DNA of 64,000 nt from Microcoleus sp. FACHB-61. GTDB taxonomy: Bacteria > Cyanobacteriota > Cyanobacteriia > Cyanobacteriales > Microcoleaceae. This document shows, piece by piece, positions 8,862-16,317 of the stretch (positions are counted from its first letter, which is position 1; each line of letters opens with the position of its first letter). The notes under the pieces are model-generated. The model saw nothing but the letters and a program-made list of their open reading frames with translations, searched no databases and was not told the origin of the DNA. The DNA lies in assembly GCA_014695295.1 (NCBI GenBank), contig JACJNY010000076.1, positions 62,001 to 126,000 on the forward strand, read 5' to 3'. Both the position numbers and the translations under genes were made by a program.

Positions 8862-9389
8862 TGTTTTGATTTTCCATTTTTAACGGATTTGAAAAATATT
8901 TTAACCTGTTGTGGGCACAGAGCGGATATGTATTCAGAATTTACGCACCGCTACCGGTGAAACCTGGTTTCGGCGCGGATTCTTCGCGGACAAACCTGTT
9001 ATTTCTCGCAGAAGCCTGGTTTATGAGAGTAAGCGGGTTAATACTGTGTCGTTACGAGCTTCGCACTGGCAGATGCCGCTGCGATCGCGAACACGAGTCC
9101 GCAATGACCTAGTGACGGTCGATCGTCCGCTGTCAGATCCGCCTTTGTTGCTGGTGAGGAGCGCGCTCCTAGATCCCAAAAATGATATTATTTACTAAAA
9201 TATATTTGACTTGGGCAGCAGCCGGGAGCGATTCTGTTTCCGTCCACCTCTTAAGGATGAAAAAACTTAACATTATTTAATAAAGTGCAAAGATTAGCTA
9301 TAATTGTTTACAGGTGCTGGTTGGGGAACTTTTTTGAAATCACCCGATCGGATGAGTCTGAAAGACGATGCCAAGCATCAGCAAAAATT
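8862..9389. other. Gene-free spacer
   Basis: Two short plus-strand frames (8909-9112 and 8911-9198) run through this stretch. They overlap in different frames and are rich in Arg and Ser, as expected of chance frames. I see no gene. Fragments such as AAACCTGGTTTCGGCG resemble the AAACCCGGTTT repeat family seen at 30645 and 36131. Confidence 0.5.
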
Positions 9390-9405
9390 TTACCTTTAAA
9401 GGTAA
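9390..9405. promoter_or_regulatory. Perfect 16-bp palindrome upstream of the HlyD-like gene
   Basis: TTACCTTTAAAGGTAA is perfectly self-complementary. It lies 28 bp before the ATG at 9433, in a place where a repressor would block transcription or translation. A dimeric regulator site is inferred. No regulator gene is adjacent. Confidence 0.5.
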
Positions 9406-9432
9406 TCCTGAGATTAAATTAGGTGAGTCGGT

Positions 9433-11301
9433 ATGATCGTTAGCCCTAAAAAGGAAACTGCTCAGGTCAAGGTGGAAGATACTCAGACTGTAGACACCAA
9501 GGCCGCAGAGACTAAAATTGCAGATAACAAAACCGCCCAAAAGCAGTCTCCGAAGAAACCCGCGCGCAAACCGCAGCGGTGGGCGATTGGGTTGGTTGCA
9601 GTCGGGTTGCTAGCTGTACCGACCACCATATATATAGCAAAAAGTCGATCGCAGCCGAAAGTAGATGCGATCGCCACTATGACAGTGCCGGTGGAAGCGC
9701 AAAACCTCACGGTGCGGATCACGTCGAGCGGCACCGTGCAGCCCGTACAGCGCGTGAATCTCAGCCCCAAAGGCTCCGGGCGCATAGCAGAATTATTTGT
9801 CGAACAGGGCGATAAAGTCGAAGCAGGACAAATCGTGGCCCGCATGGAAAGCCGCGATGTAGAAGCTCAACTAGCTCAAGCTAAAGCCCGCGAAGCCAGC
9901 GTGCGAGCAAAACTCGCCAAAATCGAAGCTGGGAATCGATCGGAAGACATCGCCAGCGCCCGAGCGCGCTTAGAGCAAGCCGAAGCCAGTCTCGCGCAAG
10001 TCCAAGCCGGCAGCCGCGTAGAAGAAGTGGCAGGAGCCAGAGCCCGCTTGCAGCAGACTCAAGCAGGCTTGCAGCGACTGCGAGCCGGCAGCCGCGTTGA
10101 AGAAGTCAGCCAAGCGCGAGCTCGTTTAGCCCAAGCTCAAGCTCGTTTAGCAGACGCTCAAACCGGCAGTGTCAAACAAGAAATTGCCCAAGCACAAACG
10201 CAAATTGACTCGAGTAAAGCCCAAGCCGAACTAACAGCTCAGCGGGTGGAACGCAATCGCCCGCTAGTGGAAGAAGGCGCTCTTGCTAAAGATAAACTCG
10301 ATGAACTGATCAAAGAAAATCGCACTGCCCAAGCTAAATTAATAGAATCCCAAAGACGCCTGCAACAACTGCAAGAAAGTCGGGAGTCGCAAATTAAGCA
10401 ACTGCAAGCTGCTGTCCAAGTCGAGCAGCAAGCATTGAAGCAATTGCAAAACGGCACGCGATCCGAAGAAATTGCCCAAGCCGAAGCCGAAGTTGCCGAA
10501 GCTAAAAGCAAATTAGCGCAAGTAGAAAACGGCAACCGTCCAGAAGAAATCGCCAAAGCCGAAGCAGCAGTTGCTGAAGCAAAAAGCCAATTGGCGGCAC
10601 AAGAAAACGGTTCTCGCCCGGAAGAAATAGCTCAAGCTCAAGCTGAATTAGCCGAAGCTCAAGCTCAAGTTCGCTTTCAAGAAGTGCAGTTAGAAGATAC
10701 GAAAGTTCGCGCTCCTTTTGCTGGAGTTATTACCCAAAGATACGCTATTCAAGGAGCTTTTGTAACTCCCGCAACTTCGGCATCGGAAGCTACTTCGGCA
10801 ACTTCGACATCGATTGTCGCTCTAGCTAGAGATGTGGAGGTGTTGGCGAAAGTCCCGGAGGCTGATATCAGTCAAATTAAAGCTGGTCAAGTCGTTGAAA
10901 TAGTGGCTGACGCTTATCCAGATAAAGTGTTTAAAGGCCGGGTTAAGTTAATTGCGCCGGAAGCAGTTAAAGAACGGGACGTGACGCTATTTCAAGTGCG
11001 CGTAGCGATCGATACGGGCAAAGATTTCTTGCAATCGGGGATGAACGTAGATTTGAGATTTGTTGGTCAAAAGTTGAGCAATGCTTTAGTTGTGCCGACG
11101 GTGGCAATTGTGACTAATAAAGGTCAAACGGGTGTGCTAGTTCCCGATGAGAAACAACAGCCGAAGTTTAAGCCTGTTACCGTTGGATCGACTATTGGCA
11201 ACAAAATTCAGATTTTAGAGGGTGCAAAAGCGGGCGATCGCGTTTTTACCGAACTTCCTCAAGGTAAAAAGCTGGAGGATATTATCAAGAATCAGAAATA
11301 G
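9433..11301 (+). CDS. HlyD/MFP-family periplasmic adaptor subunit with repeat-extended coiled coil
   Basis: 622 residues. A basic Lys/Thr-rich cytoplasmic tail (1-50) precedes one membrane helix (about 52-70). The first half of the lipoyl/barrel-sandwich domain follows (VQPVQRVNLSPKGSGRIAELFVEQGDKVEAGQIVARM). A long coiled-coil hairpin spans ~140-410. Each of its arms has three 26-residue repeats: GSRVEEVAxARARLxQAQ in the first, G(T/N/S)RxEEIAxAEAxxAEAKSxL in the second. The second lipoyl half (VRAPFAGVITQRYAIQGAFV) and a beta-barrel domain complete it. Such adaptors bridge an inner-membrane ABC exporter to the outer membrane. The downstream MacB-like permeases are the likely partners. Confidence 0.93.
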   Translation: MIVSPKKETAQVKVEDTQTVDTKAAETKIADNKTAQKQSPKKPARKPQRWAIGLVAVGLLAVPTTIYIAKSRSQPKVDAIATMTVPVEAQNLTVRITSSGTVQPVQRVNLSPKGSGRIAELFVEQGDKVEAGQIVARMESRDVEAQLAQAKAREASVRAKLAKIEAGNRSEDIASARARLEQAEASLAQVQAGSRVEEVAGARARLQQTQAGLQRLRAGSRVEEVSQARARLAQAQARLADAQTGSVKQEIAQAQTQIDSSKAQAELTAQRVERNRPLVEEGALAKDKLDELIKENRTAQAKLIESQRRLQQLQESRESQIKQLQAAVQVEQQALKQLQNGTRSEEIAQAEAEVAEAKSKLAQVENGNRPEEIAKAEAAVAEAKSQLAAQENGSRPEEIAQAQAELAEAQAQVRFQEVQLEDTKVRAPFAGVITQRYAIQGAFVTPATSASEATSATSTSIVALARDVEVLAKVPEADISQIKAGQVVEIVADAYPDKVFKGRVKLIAPEAVKERDVTLFQVRVAIDTGKDFLQSGMNVDLRFVGQKLSNALVVPTVAIVTNKGQTGVLVPDEKQQPKFKPVTVGSTIGNKIQILEGAKAGDRVFTELPQGKKLEDIIKNQK

Positions 11302-11390
11302 TTAGAGGAAGTTCGGCAACGGATGAGTGTAACGGATTTAAGGGGGTGCGGTAACGGATTCGCTTGCTTCGGATTTAACTGATTGAAGCG

Positions 11391-11415
11391 GTAAGGTGCG
11401 CAATGCGCACCTTAC
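11391..11415. repeat. Perfect hairpin GTAAGGTGCGC / GCGCACCTTAC
   Basis: Eleven-bp arms (11391-11401 and 11405-11415) around a 3-base loop, 90 bp after the adaptor stop. No T-run follows, so it is either a factor-dependent terminator hairpin or a dispersed repeat. The same GTAAGGTGCGC word occurs several times at 42780-42930. Confidence 0.65.
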
Positions 11416-11465
11416 ATGATTAGGTGCTATCTAAGTCCTGATTTCCCAATTCCTAATTCCCGGAT

Positions 11466-11502
11466 CGCTCTAAAATCTAAAATCTAAAATCTAAAATCGC
11501 AT
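11466..11502. repeat. 7-bp tandem repeat (CTAAAAT)n abutting the start of the first permease gene
   Basis: CTAAAAT is repeated about four to five times and ends a few bases before the ATG at 11504, so it takes the place of a normal ribosome-binding region. Similar simple repeats precede the second permease (12800-12846), also without an obvious Shine-Dalgarno. Confidence 0.75.
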
Positions 11503-11503
11503 T

Positions 11504-12721
11504 ATGGATATTGTTGAAAGCGTCAAAATGGCTGTCACAACTTTGATGGCAAACAAGCTTCGCAGCACCTTGACGATGTTAGGAATTATCATAGGCAATG
11601 CTTCTGTCATTTCGATGATCGGTATCGGCGAAGGAGCTCAAACATTTATCGAGGGACAAGTTAACTCTCTGGGTTCAAACTTGCTATTTATTATTCCCGG
11701 AAGTCCTGAAGCGCAAAGCCGCCCGGTGATTCCGCCCCAGACTTTAGTAGTGGAAGATGCAGAGGCGATCGCATCTCAAGTTCCTTCTGTCCAAGAAGTC
11801 GCACCAACTCTCAATGACAGTCAACTCGTTACCTACCGTAACAAAAATGTCTCATCTTCCATTGTCGGAACTACCCCAGAATTTCTGACAGTCAGAAGCT
11901 TTGATGTCGGTCAAGGTCGATTTTTAAGCAAATTAGATTTAGAAAAACAAGAAAATGTGGTTGCTTTAGGATCGGAAGCAGCAGAACAATTGTTTGGCAA
12001 TACACAGCCAATTGGTCAATACATCCGCATTAAAAACTCGACATTTCAAGTGATTGGAGTCATGCAGTCGAAAGGTTCCAGCTTTGGCGACAATCAAGAT
12101 ATGAATGTTTATTTGCCGCTGACAACAATGGCAAATCGGATCGTAGGTAGATCGTCTCCCTACGGCACAAAAGTAACATTTATTTCGGTTGCGATCAAAG
12201 ATGAAAAGATGATGCAAGCGGCCCAATTTCAAATAGAAAACCTGCTAAGGTTGCGTCACAAAATTACTAAAGAGGATGATTTTACGGTTCGCAACCAGAA
12301 AGATTTAATGAATACTTTGGGCAGTATTACTGGTGCTTTGACGTTGATGTTGGCTTTCGTGGCGGCAATTTCGCTGTTTGTGGGCGGCATCGGGATTATG
12401 AATATCATGCTGGTTTCTGTTACCGAACGCACGAAGGAAATTGGTCTGAGAAAGGCGATCGGAGCTTCTCAGCAGGATATCCTGATTCAGTTTATGATCG
12501 AGTCTGTGATTTTGTCAGCAGCAGGCGGGGCGATCGGCACTGGATTCGGTATCGGCGGCGTGCTTTTAGTAGCTGCTTTTACTCCCCTGCAAGCTAGCGT
12601 TTCCCCAGTGGCGATCGCACTTGCAGTCGGTGTTTCCGGCAGCATAGGCTTATTCTTCGGCATTGTACCTGCAAAACAAGCGGCTAAACTCGACCCAATT
12701 GTGGCACTCAGAAGTGCTTAA
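11504..12721 (+). CDS. MacB-like ABC transporter permease, copy 1
   Basis: 405 residues in the MacB/FtsX arrangement. An N-terminal membrane helix (about 20-42, LRSTLTMLGIIIGNASVISMIGIG) is followed by a periplasmic MacB_PCD domain (about 45-245). Three C-terminal helices form the FtsX domain (about 272-400), with GGIGIMNIMLVSVTERTKEIGLRKAIGA. There is no fused ATPase domain, unlike full MacB. With the upstream adaptor it should form a tripartite export or lipoprotein/peptide efflux system, but the ATPase must be encoded elsewhere. It is a tandem paralogue of the next gene. Confidence 0.93.
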   Translation: MDIVESVKMAVTTLMANKLRSTLTMLGIIIGNASVISMIGIGEGAQTFIEGQVNSLGSNLLFIIPGSPEAQSRPVIPPQTLVVEDAEAIASQVPSVQEVAPTLNDSQLVTYRNKNVSSSIVGTTPEFLTVRSFDVGQGRFLSKLDLEKQENVVALGSEAAEQLFGNTQPIGQYIRIKNSTFQVIGVMQSKGSSFGDNQDMNVYLPLTTMANRIVGRSSPYGTKVTFISVAIKDEKMMQAAQFQIENLLRLRHKITKEDDFTVRNQKDLMNTLGSITGALTLMLAFVAAISLFVGGIGIMNIMLVSVTERTKEIGLRKAIGASQQDILIQFMIESVILSAAGGAIGTGFGIGGVLLVAAFTPLQASVSPVAIALAVGVSGSIGLFFGIVPAKQAAKLDPIVALRSA

Positions 12722-12846
12722 GAAGGAAGAAGACAGAAGGAGCAATAAATCCTTGTTCCCAGGCTCTGCTTGGGAATACATACCCGGATGCTCGGCCTCC
12801 AATAACAAATAATTAATAATAAATAATTAATAATAAATAACAAATT

Positions 12847-14067
12847 ATGAATTTTATTGAAAGCGTCAAAATGGCCGGTCAAACCCTGCTAGCCAACAAA
12901 ACTCGCAGCAGTTTAACAATGATCGGGATGATTGTCGGCAATGCCTCAGTAATTGCAATGATTGGAATTGGACAAGGGGCTCAAAAATTTGTAGCAGGAC
13001 AAGTTCAATCCCTCGGTACAAATGTATTGATAGTTAGACCCGGAGTTCCCAACGCTAGGCGAAGTTCTATCGGAAATGCGCCTCAAACACTGATAGTAGA
13101 AGATGCTAAGGCGATCGCAACTCAAGTCCCCTCCGTTCAAGGCGTCTCAGCAGAACTTAACAGTTCAGAGATTGTTCGCTACAGCAACAAAAATGTTTCT
13201 GCTCTAATTTTCGGCACGATTCCAGAATTTCTAGAAGTCAGAAGCTTTGAAATGGCAAAAGGCAGGTTTTTGACGGAACTTGATGTGAAGCAAAGTAACC
13301 AAGTTGTGGTTCTCGGTTCAGAATTAGCGGAGAAACTTTTTGGCAATACAAATCCCTTGGGCGAACAGGTGCGTATCCAAAATGTCAGCGTCAAAGTAAT
13401 TGGAGTATTGGCGCCCAAAGGCACATCTTTTGGTACGAATTTTGACAATTCCGCCACTGTGCCGATCACCACAATGGCCAATCGCATAGTCGGGCGCAAA
13501 TCTCCCTACGGTTTAGCTGTCACGTCGATATTTATTTCGATTAAAGATCAATCACAAATGGACGGGGCGCAATTTCAGGTGGAAAACCTGCTGAGATTGC
13601 GGCACAAAATTACTACCGAAGATGATTTTAGTGTCAGAAACCAGAAAGATTTAATGGCAAGAATGGGGGCAATTTCCGGCGCTTTGACTCTTATGTTAAC
13701 TGCGGTTGCGAGCATTTCCCTATTAGTCGGCGGCATTGGGATTATGAACATTATGCTTGTGTCCGTCAGCGAACGCACTCAGGAAATTGGGCTCAGAAAG
13801 GCGATCGGCGCATCCCAACAAGATATCTTGTTTCAATTTATTGTCGAAGCTGTAATTTTATCCGCTGCCGGAGGGATAGTCGGTACTTGCGTAGGTGTCG
13901 GCGGTATCTTGCTTGTAGGTAATTTCACGCCTTTGCAAGCTGGTATTTCGCCCGTAGCGATCGCCCTTGCTGTCAGTGTATCCGGTGCAGTCGGCCTCTT
14001 CTTCGGCGTTGTCCCCGCCCGCCAAGCCGCCAAACTCGACCCGATCGCAGCTTTGAGAAGTGCTTAA
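12847..14067 (+). CDS. MacB-like ABC transporter permease, copy 2
   Basis: 406 residues, collinear with the gene at 11504 over its whole length. Shared features are the ESVKMA N-terminus, QFQ(I/V)ENLLRLRHKIT, RNQKDLM and GGIGIMNIMLVSV(T/S)ERT(K/Q)EIGLRKAIGASQQDIL. Divergence is greatest in the periplasmic domain, which suggests different adaptor contacts or substrates. The topology is the same: one helix, a MacB_PCD domain and three helices. It is separated from copy 1 by 125 bp of AT-rich repeat DNA, so co-transcription is plausible but not shown. Two permeases could form a heterodimer. Confidence 0.93.
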   Translation: MNFIESVKMAGQTLLANKTRSSLTMIGMIVGNASVIAMIGIGQGAQKFVAGQVQSLGTNVLIVRPGVPNARRSSIGNAPQTLIVEDAKAIATQVPSVQGVSAELNSSEIVRYSNKNVSALIFGTIPEFLEVRSFEMAKGRFLTELDVKQSNQVVVLGSELAEKLFGNTNPLGEQVRIQNVSVKVIGVLAPKGTSFGTNFDNSATVPITTMANRIVGRKSPYGLAVTSIFISIKDQSQMDGAQFQVENLLRLRHKITTEDDFSVRNQKDLMARMGAISGALTLMLTAVASISLLVGGIGIMNIMLVSVSERTQEIGLRKAIGASQQDILFQFIVEAVILSAAGGIVGTCVGVGGILLVGNFTPLQAGISPVAIALAVSVSGAVGLFFGVVPARQAAKLDPIAALRSA

Positions 14068-14121
14068 TAAATAGAGCAGCTTGCAGGCTTATGAAGTACA
14101 CCCGCCTATCTATCAATCCCC

Positions 14122-14150
14122 GTAGGGACAAGGCAATTCCTTGTCCCTAC
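14122..14150. terminator. Hairpin after the permease pair
   Basis: GTAGGGACAAGG (14122-14133) and CCTTGTCCCTAC (14139-14150) are perfect 12-bp arms with loop CAATT, 55 bp after the stop at 14067. No clear U-run follows, so it may be a dispersed hairpin acting as transcript end. The remaining DNA to 14502 is AT-rich and is presumably the haloperoxidase promoter region; no gene was seen. Confidence 0.6.
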
Positions 14151-14502
14151 TCCTCTTCATAAACCTGGGATACGCTGTATCTACTTACTCCGTTACACAA
14201 TCCGCTCTTTTTATGCTGGGAAAGAATATTTTTTTCTAAATATTGAAAAAAACAGTTTTTTTGTAAAACTTTAACAAAGTTGCAGTATCTGATGCCGTTT
14301 TAATGACTGTATTATTACGCACCTTCAAAGGCCAAAACTTCATAAAAAGCTCTTTAAATATTAAAGTTTCAATAAAGCTGTGTACTGGTGTTTACTTCCC
14401 AGCAAGAAAGTTTAATAATATTAAACTAGGGGTAAACACACTTAAGCATCTATAGACTTTACGAAACCTTTGCGATTTAATCAAAATATCCAATAAATAA
14501 AC

Positions 14503-16230
14503 ATGGCATCCCTGACCTCTAGTCCTAAGTTTGACTATCTCGAAGGAACCACCCAACCAGACAGATTTAACGCCTTGGATGGCAACGATATAATTTACGC
14601 CAACAGCGGAGACGACTATCTCGAAGGCGACCAAGGCAAAGACAAAATCTGCGGCGACCAAGGCAACGATACGATTGTAGGCGGTGCAGACGACGACATC
14701 ATCTGGGGAGGCAAAGGCAGCGACCTAATGGGTGGCGATTCCGGCAACGATCTGATCTACGGGGGCGCAGGTAGCGATACCATGAGCGGCGGCACAGGCG
14801 ATGATATATTTGCCATTGCTAAAGGCAGCGGCGGCCCAACTGTAGCCACAGCCGACTACATCGCCGATTTGGGCAACGGCAATGACAAAATTCGATTGCT
14901 AGACAGTCTGGCATTTGAAGACTTAAACATCCAGCAAGGCACAGACGCCAACAGCAACAGCACCGTAATTCAAGATAAACTTACGGGCGAGTATTTAGCA
15001 GTATTGCAAGGAGTCAACAGCAGCAGCATCAACCGATCCAACTTCACCACTCACCTGTCGGGAAACCCAGTCACAGACTGGAACACCACCTTACTCGACG
15101 CCGTGCGGACATCCAGCACCGCGCCTCCCCTCGCCTCCCGCAACATGGCAATGGTGCACGCAGCCATTTACGATGCTGTTAACTCGATTAGCAAAAAATA
15201 CAGCCCTTACCGGGTCAACATAGATGCACCAGCAGGCACATCAGCAGAAGCTGCCACAGCCGCAGCCGCCCACCGCACCCTAGTCAGCCTCTACCCGGCA
15301 CAAGCAGGTAAATTCGACGCAGCATTGCAATCATCTCTAGCAAGAATTCCCGACGGCAAAGCCAAACAAGACGGGATCGCCCTCGGACAGCAAGTTGCCG
15401 ACCAAATTATCAGTTTGCGGAGTACAGACGGCATCACGAAAGTAGTGGAGTACACCCCCAAAACCGACCTTGGCAGTTGGGCGCCGACTCCACCCGGCCT
15501 TGCCGCCGCGCTGGCGCCACAGTGGCGGGACGTGACTCCCTTTGCCATGACTAGCGGTTCTCAGTTCCGCCCGCCCGGCCCGCCCGCCCTCGACAGCGCC
15601 AAGTACGCAGAGGAACTTAACTATGTCCAAGAAATCGGCAAAAGTGACAGCCTCACGCGCACCCCGGACCAAACAGCGATCGCCAAATTCTGGGCTAACG
15701 GCGCAGGTACGTTTACACCTCCGGGCCACTGGAACCAAATCGCCCAAGATGCCTCTGCCCTGGGGGGTAAATCGCTGGAAGATAACGCCCGGTTGTTCGC
15801 CCTGCTAAATATTGCCCTCGCCGATGCAGCTATTAGCTGCTGGGATGCCAAGTATGAGTACAACTTGTGGCGACCGGTTACAGCTATTCGCCAAGCTGAC
15901 ACAGACAACAATCCCAACACAACAGCCGACGCCCAGTGGACGCCGCTGCTGGTAACACCGCCGTTCCCGGAGTACACGTCGGGCCACAGTACCTTTAGCG
16001 GTGCAGCCGATGCCGTTATTAGTTCTGTATTTGGTTCGGATTTTGGCTTTGCCGATCGGGGAGATCAATCTGTCAACAGTTTGCGAACCTACCAAAACTT
16101 CAGCGAAGCGGCCGACGAATCGGGCGTCAGCCGCCTTTACGGAGGGATTCATTTCATGAGTGCTAACCTAGACGGTTTGAATGCTGGTAGAAATGTGGGG
16201 AACTATGTTGTCCAGAATTTCTTAGTCTAG
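14503..16230 (+). CDS. RTX calcium-binding repeats fused to a vanadium-dependent haloperoxidase
   Basis: 575 residues. Residues ~25-103 carry haemolysin-type Ca-binding nonapeptides (GGxGxDxxx-like: GDQGNDTIVGG, GGSDLMGGDSGND-type runs). A linker typical of RTX C-caps (about 104-165) follows. The rest is a PAP2/vanadium haloperoxidase domain. The three vanadate-binding motifs are visible: KYEYNLWRP, PEYTSGHSTF and SRLYGGIHF. Such enzymes oxidise halides with peroxide. No Sec signal peptide is seen; RTX proteins usually leave through type I secretion, so an extracellular role is likely (inference). RTX repeats at the N-terminal end of the chain are less usual than a C-terminal position. Confidence 0.92.
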   Translation: MASLTSSPKFDYLEGTTQPDRFNALDGNDIIYANSGDDYLEGDQGKDKICGDQGNDTIVGGADDDIIWGGKGSDLMGGDSGNDLIYGGAGSDTMSGGTGDDIFAIAKGSGGPTVATADYIADLGNGNDKIRLLDSLAFEDLNIQQGTDANSNSTVIQDKLTGEYLAVLQGVNSSSINRSNFTTHLSGNPVTDWNTTLLDAVRTSSTAPPLASRNMAMVHAAIYDAVNSISKKYSPYRVNIDAPAGTSAEAATAAAAHRTLVSLYPAQAGKFDAALQSSLARIPDGKAKQDGIALGQQVADQIISLRSTDGITKVVEYTPKTDLGSWAPTPPGLAAALAPQWRDVTPFAMTSGSQFRPPGPPALDSAKYAEELNYVQEIGKSDSLTRTPDQTAIAKFWANGAGTFTPPGHWNQIAQDASALGGKSLEDNARLFALLNIALADAAISCWDAKYEYNLWRPVTAIRQADTDNNPNTTADAQWTPLLVTPPFPEYTSGHSTFSGAADAVISSVFGSDFGFADRGDQSVNSLRTYQNFSEAADESGVSRLYGGIHFMSANLDGLNAGRNVGNYVVQNFLV

Positions 16231-16255
16231 GAAAGTAGCGATCTCCTCTTCTGTT

Positions 16256-16300
16256 AGAGCCCCGACTTCTTAAAGAAGTCGGGGCTCTGAGTATTCTGTT
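16256..16300. terminator. Bidirectional intrinsic terminator
   Basis: AGAGCCCCGACTTCTT (16256-16271) is perfectly complementary to AAGAAGTCGGGGCTCT (16273-16288). A TTTTTTT run follows at ~16300. It separates the convergent haloperoxidase (ending at 16230) and PEP-synthase-like (ending at 16318) genes. Confidence 0.9.
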
Positions 16301-16317
16301 TTTTTAAATGGTATTAC

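Noticed and set aside
8909-9198. Two short plus-strand frames in the gene-free spacer
   Set aside because: Overlapping, different frames, no ribosome-binding site and no recognisable motif.
14352-14366. CTTTAAATATTAAAG dyad upstream of the haloperoxidase
   Set aside because: Only six-base arms in AT-rich DNA, so chance is likely.
15291-16152. Long antisense frames opposite the haloperoxidase
   Set aside because: Open only because the GC-rich codons leave few stops; the plus-strand protein has all three vanadate motifs.
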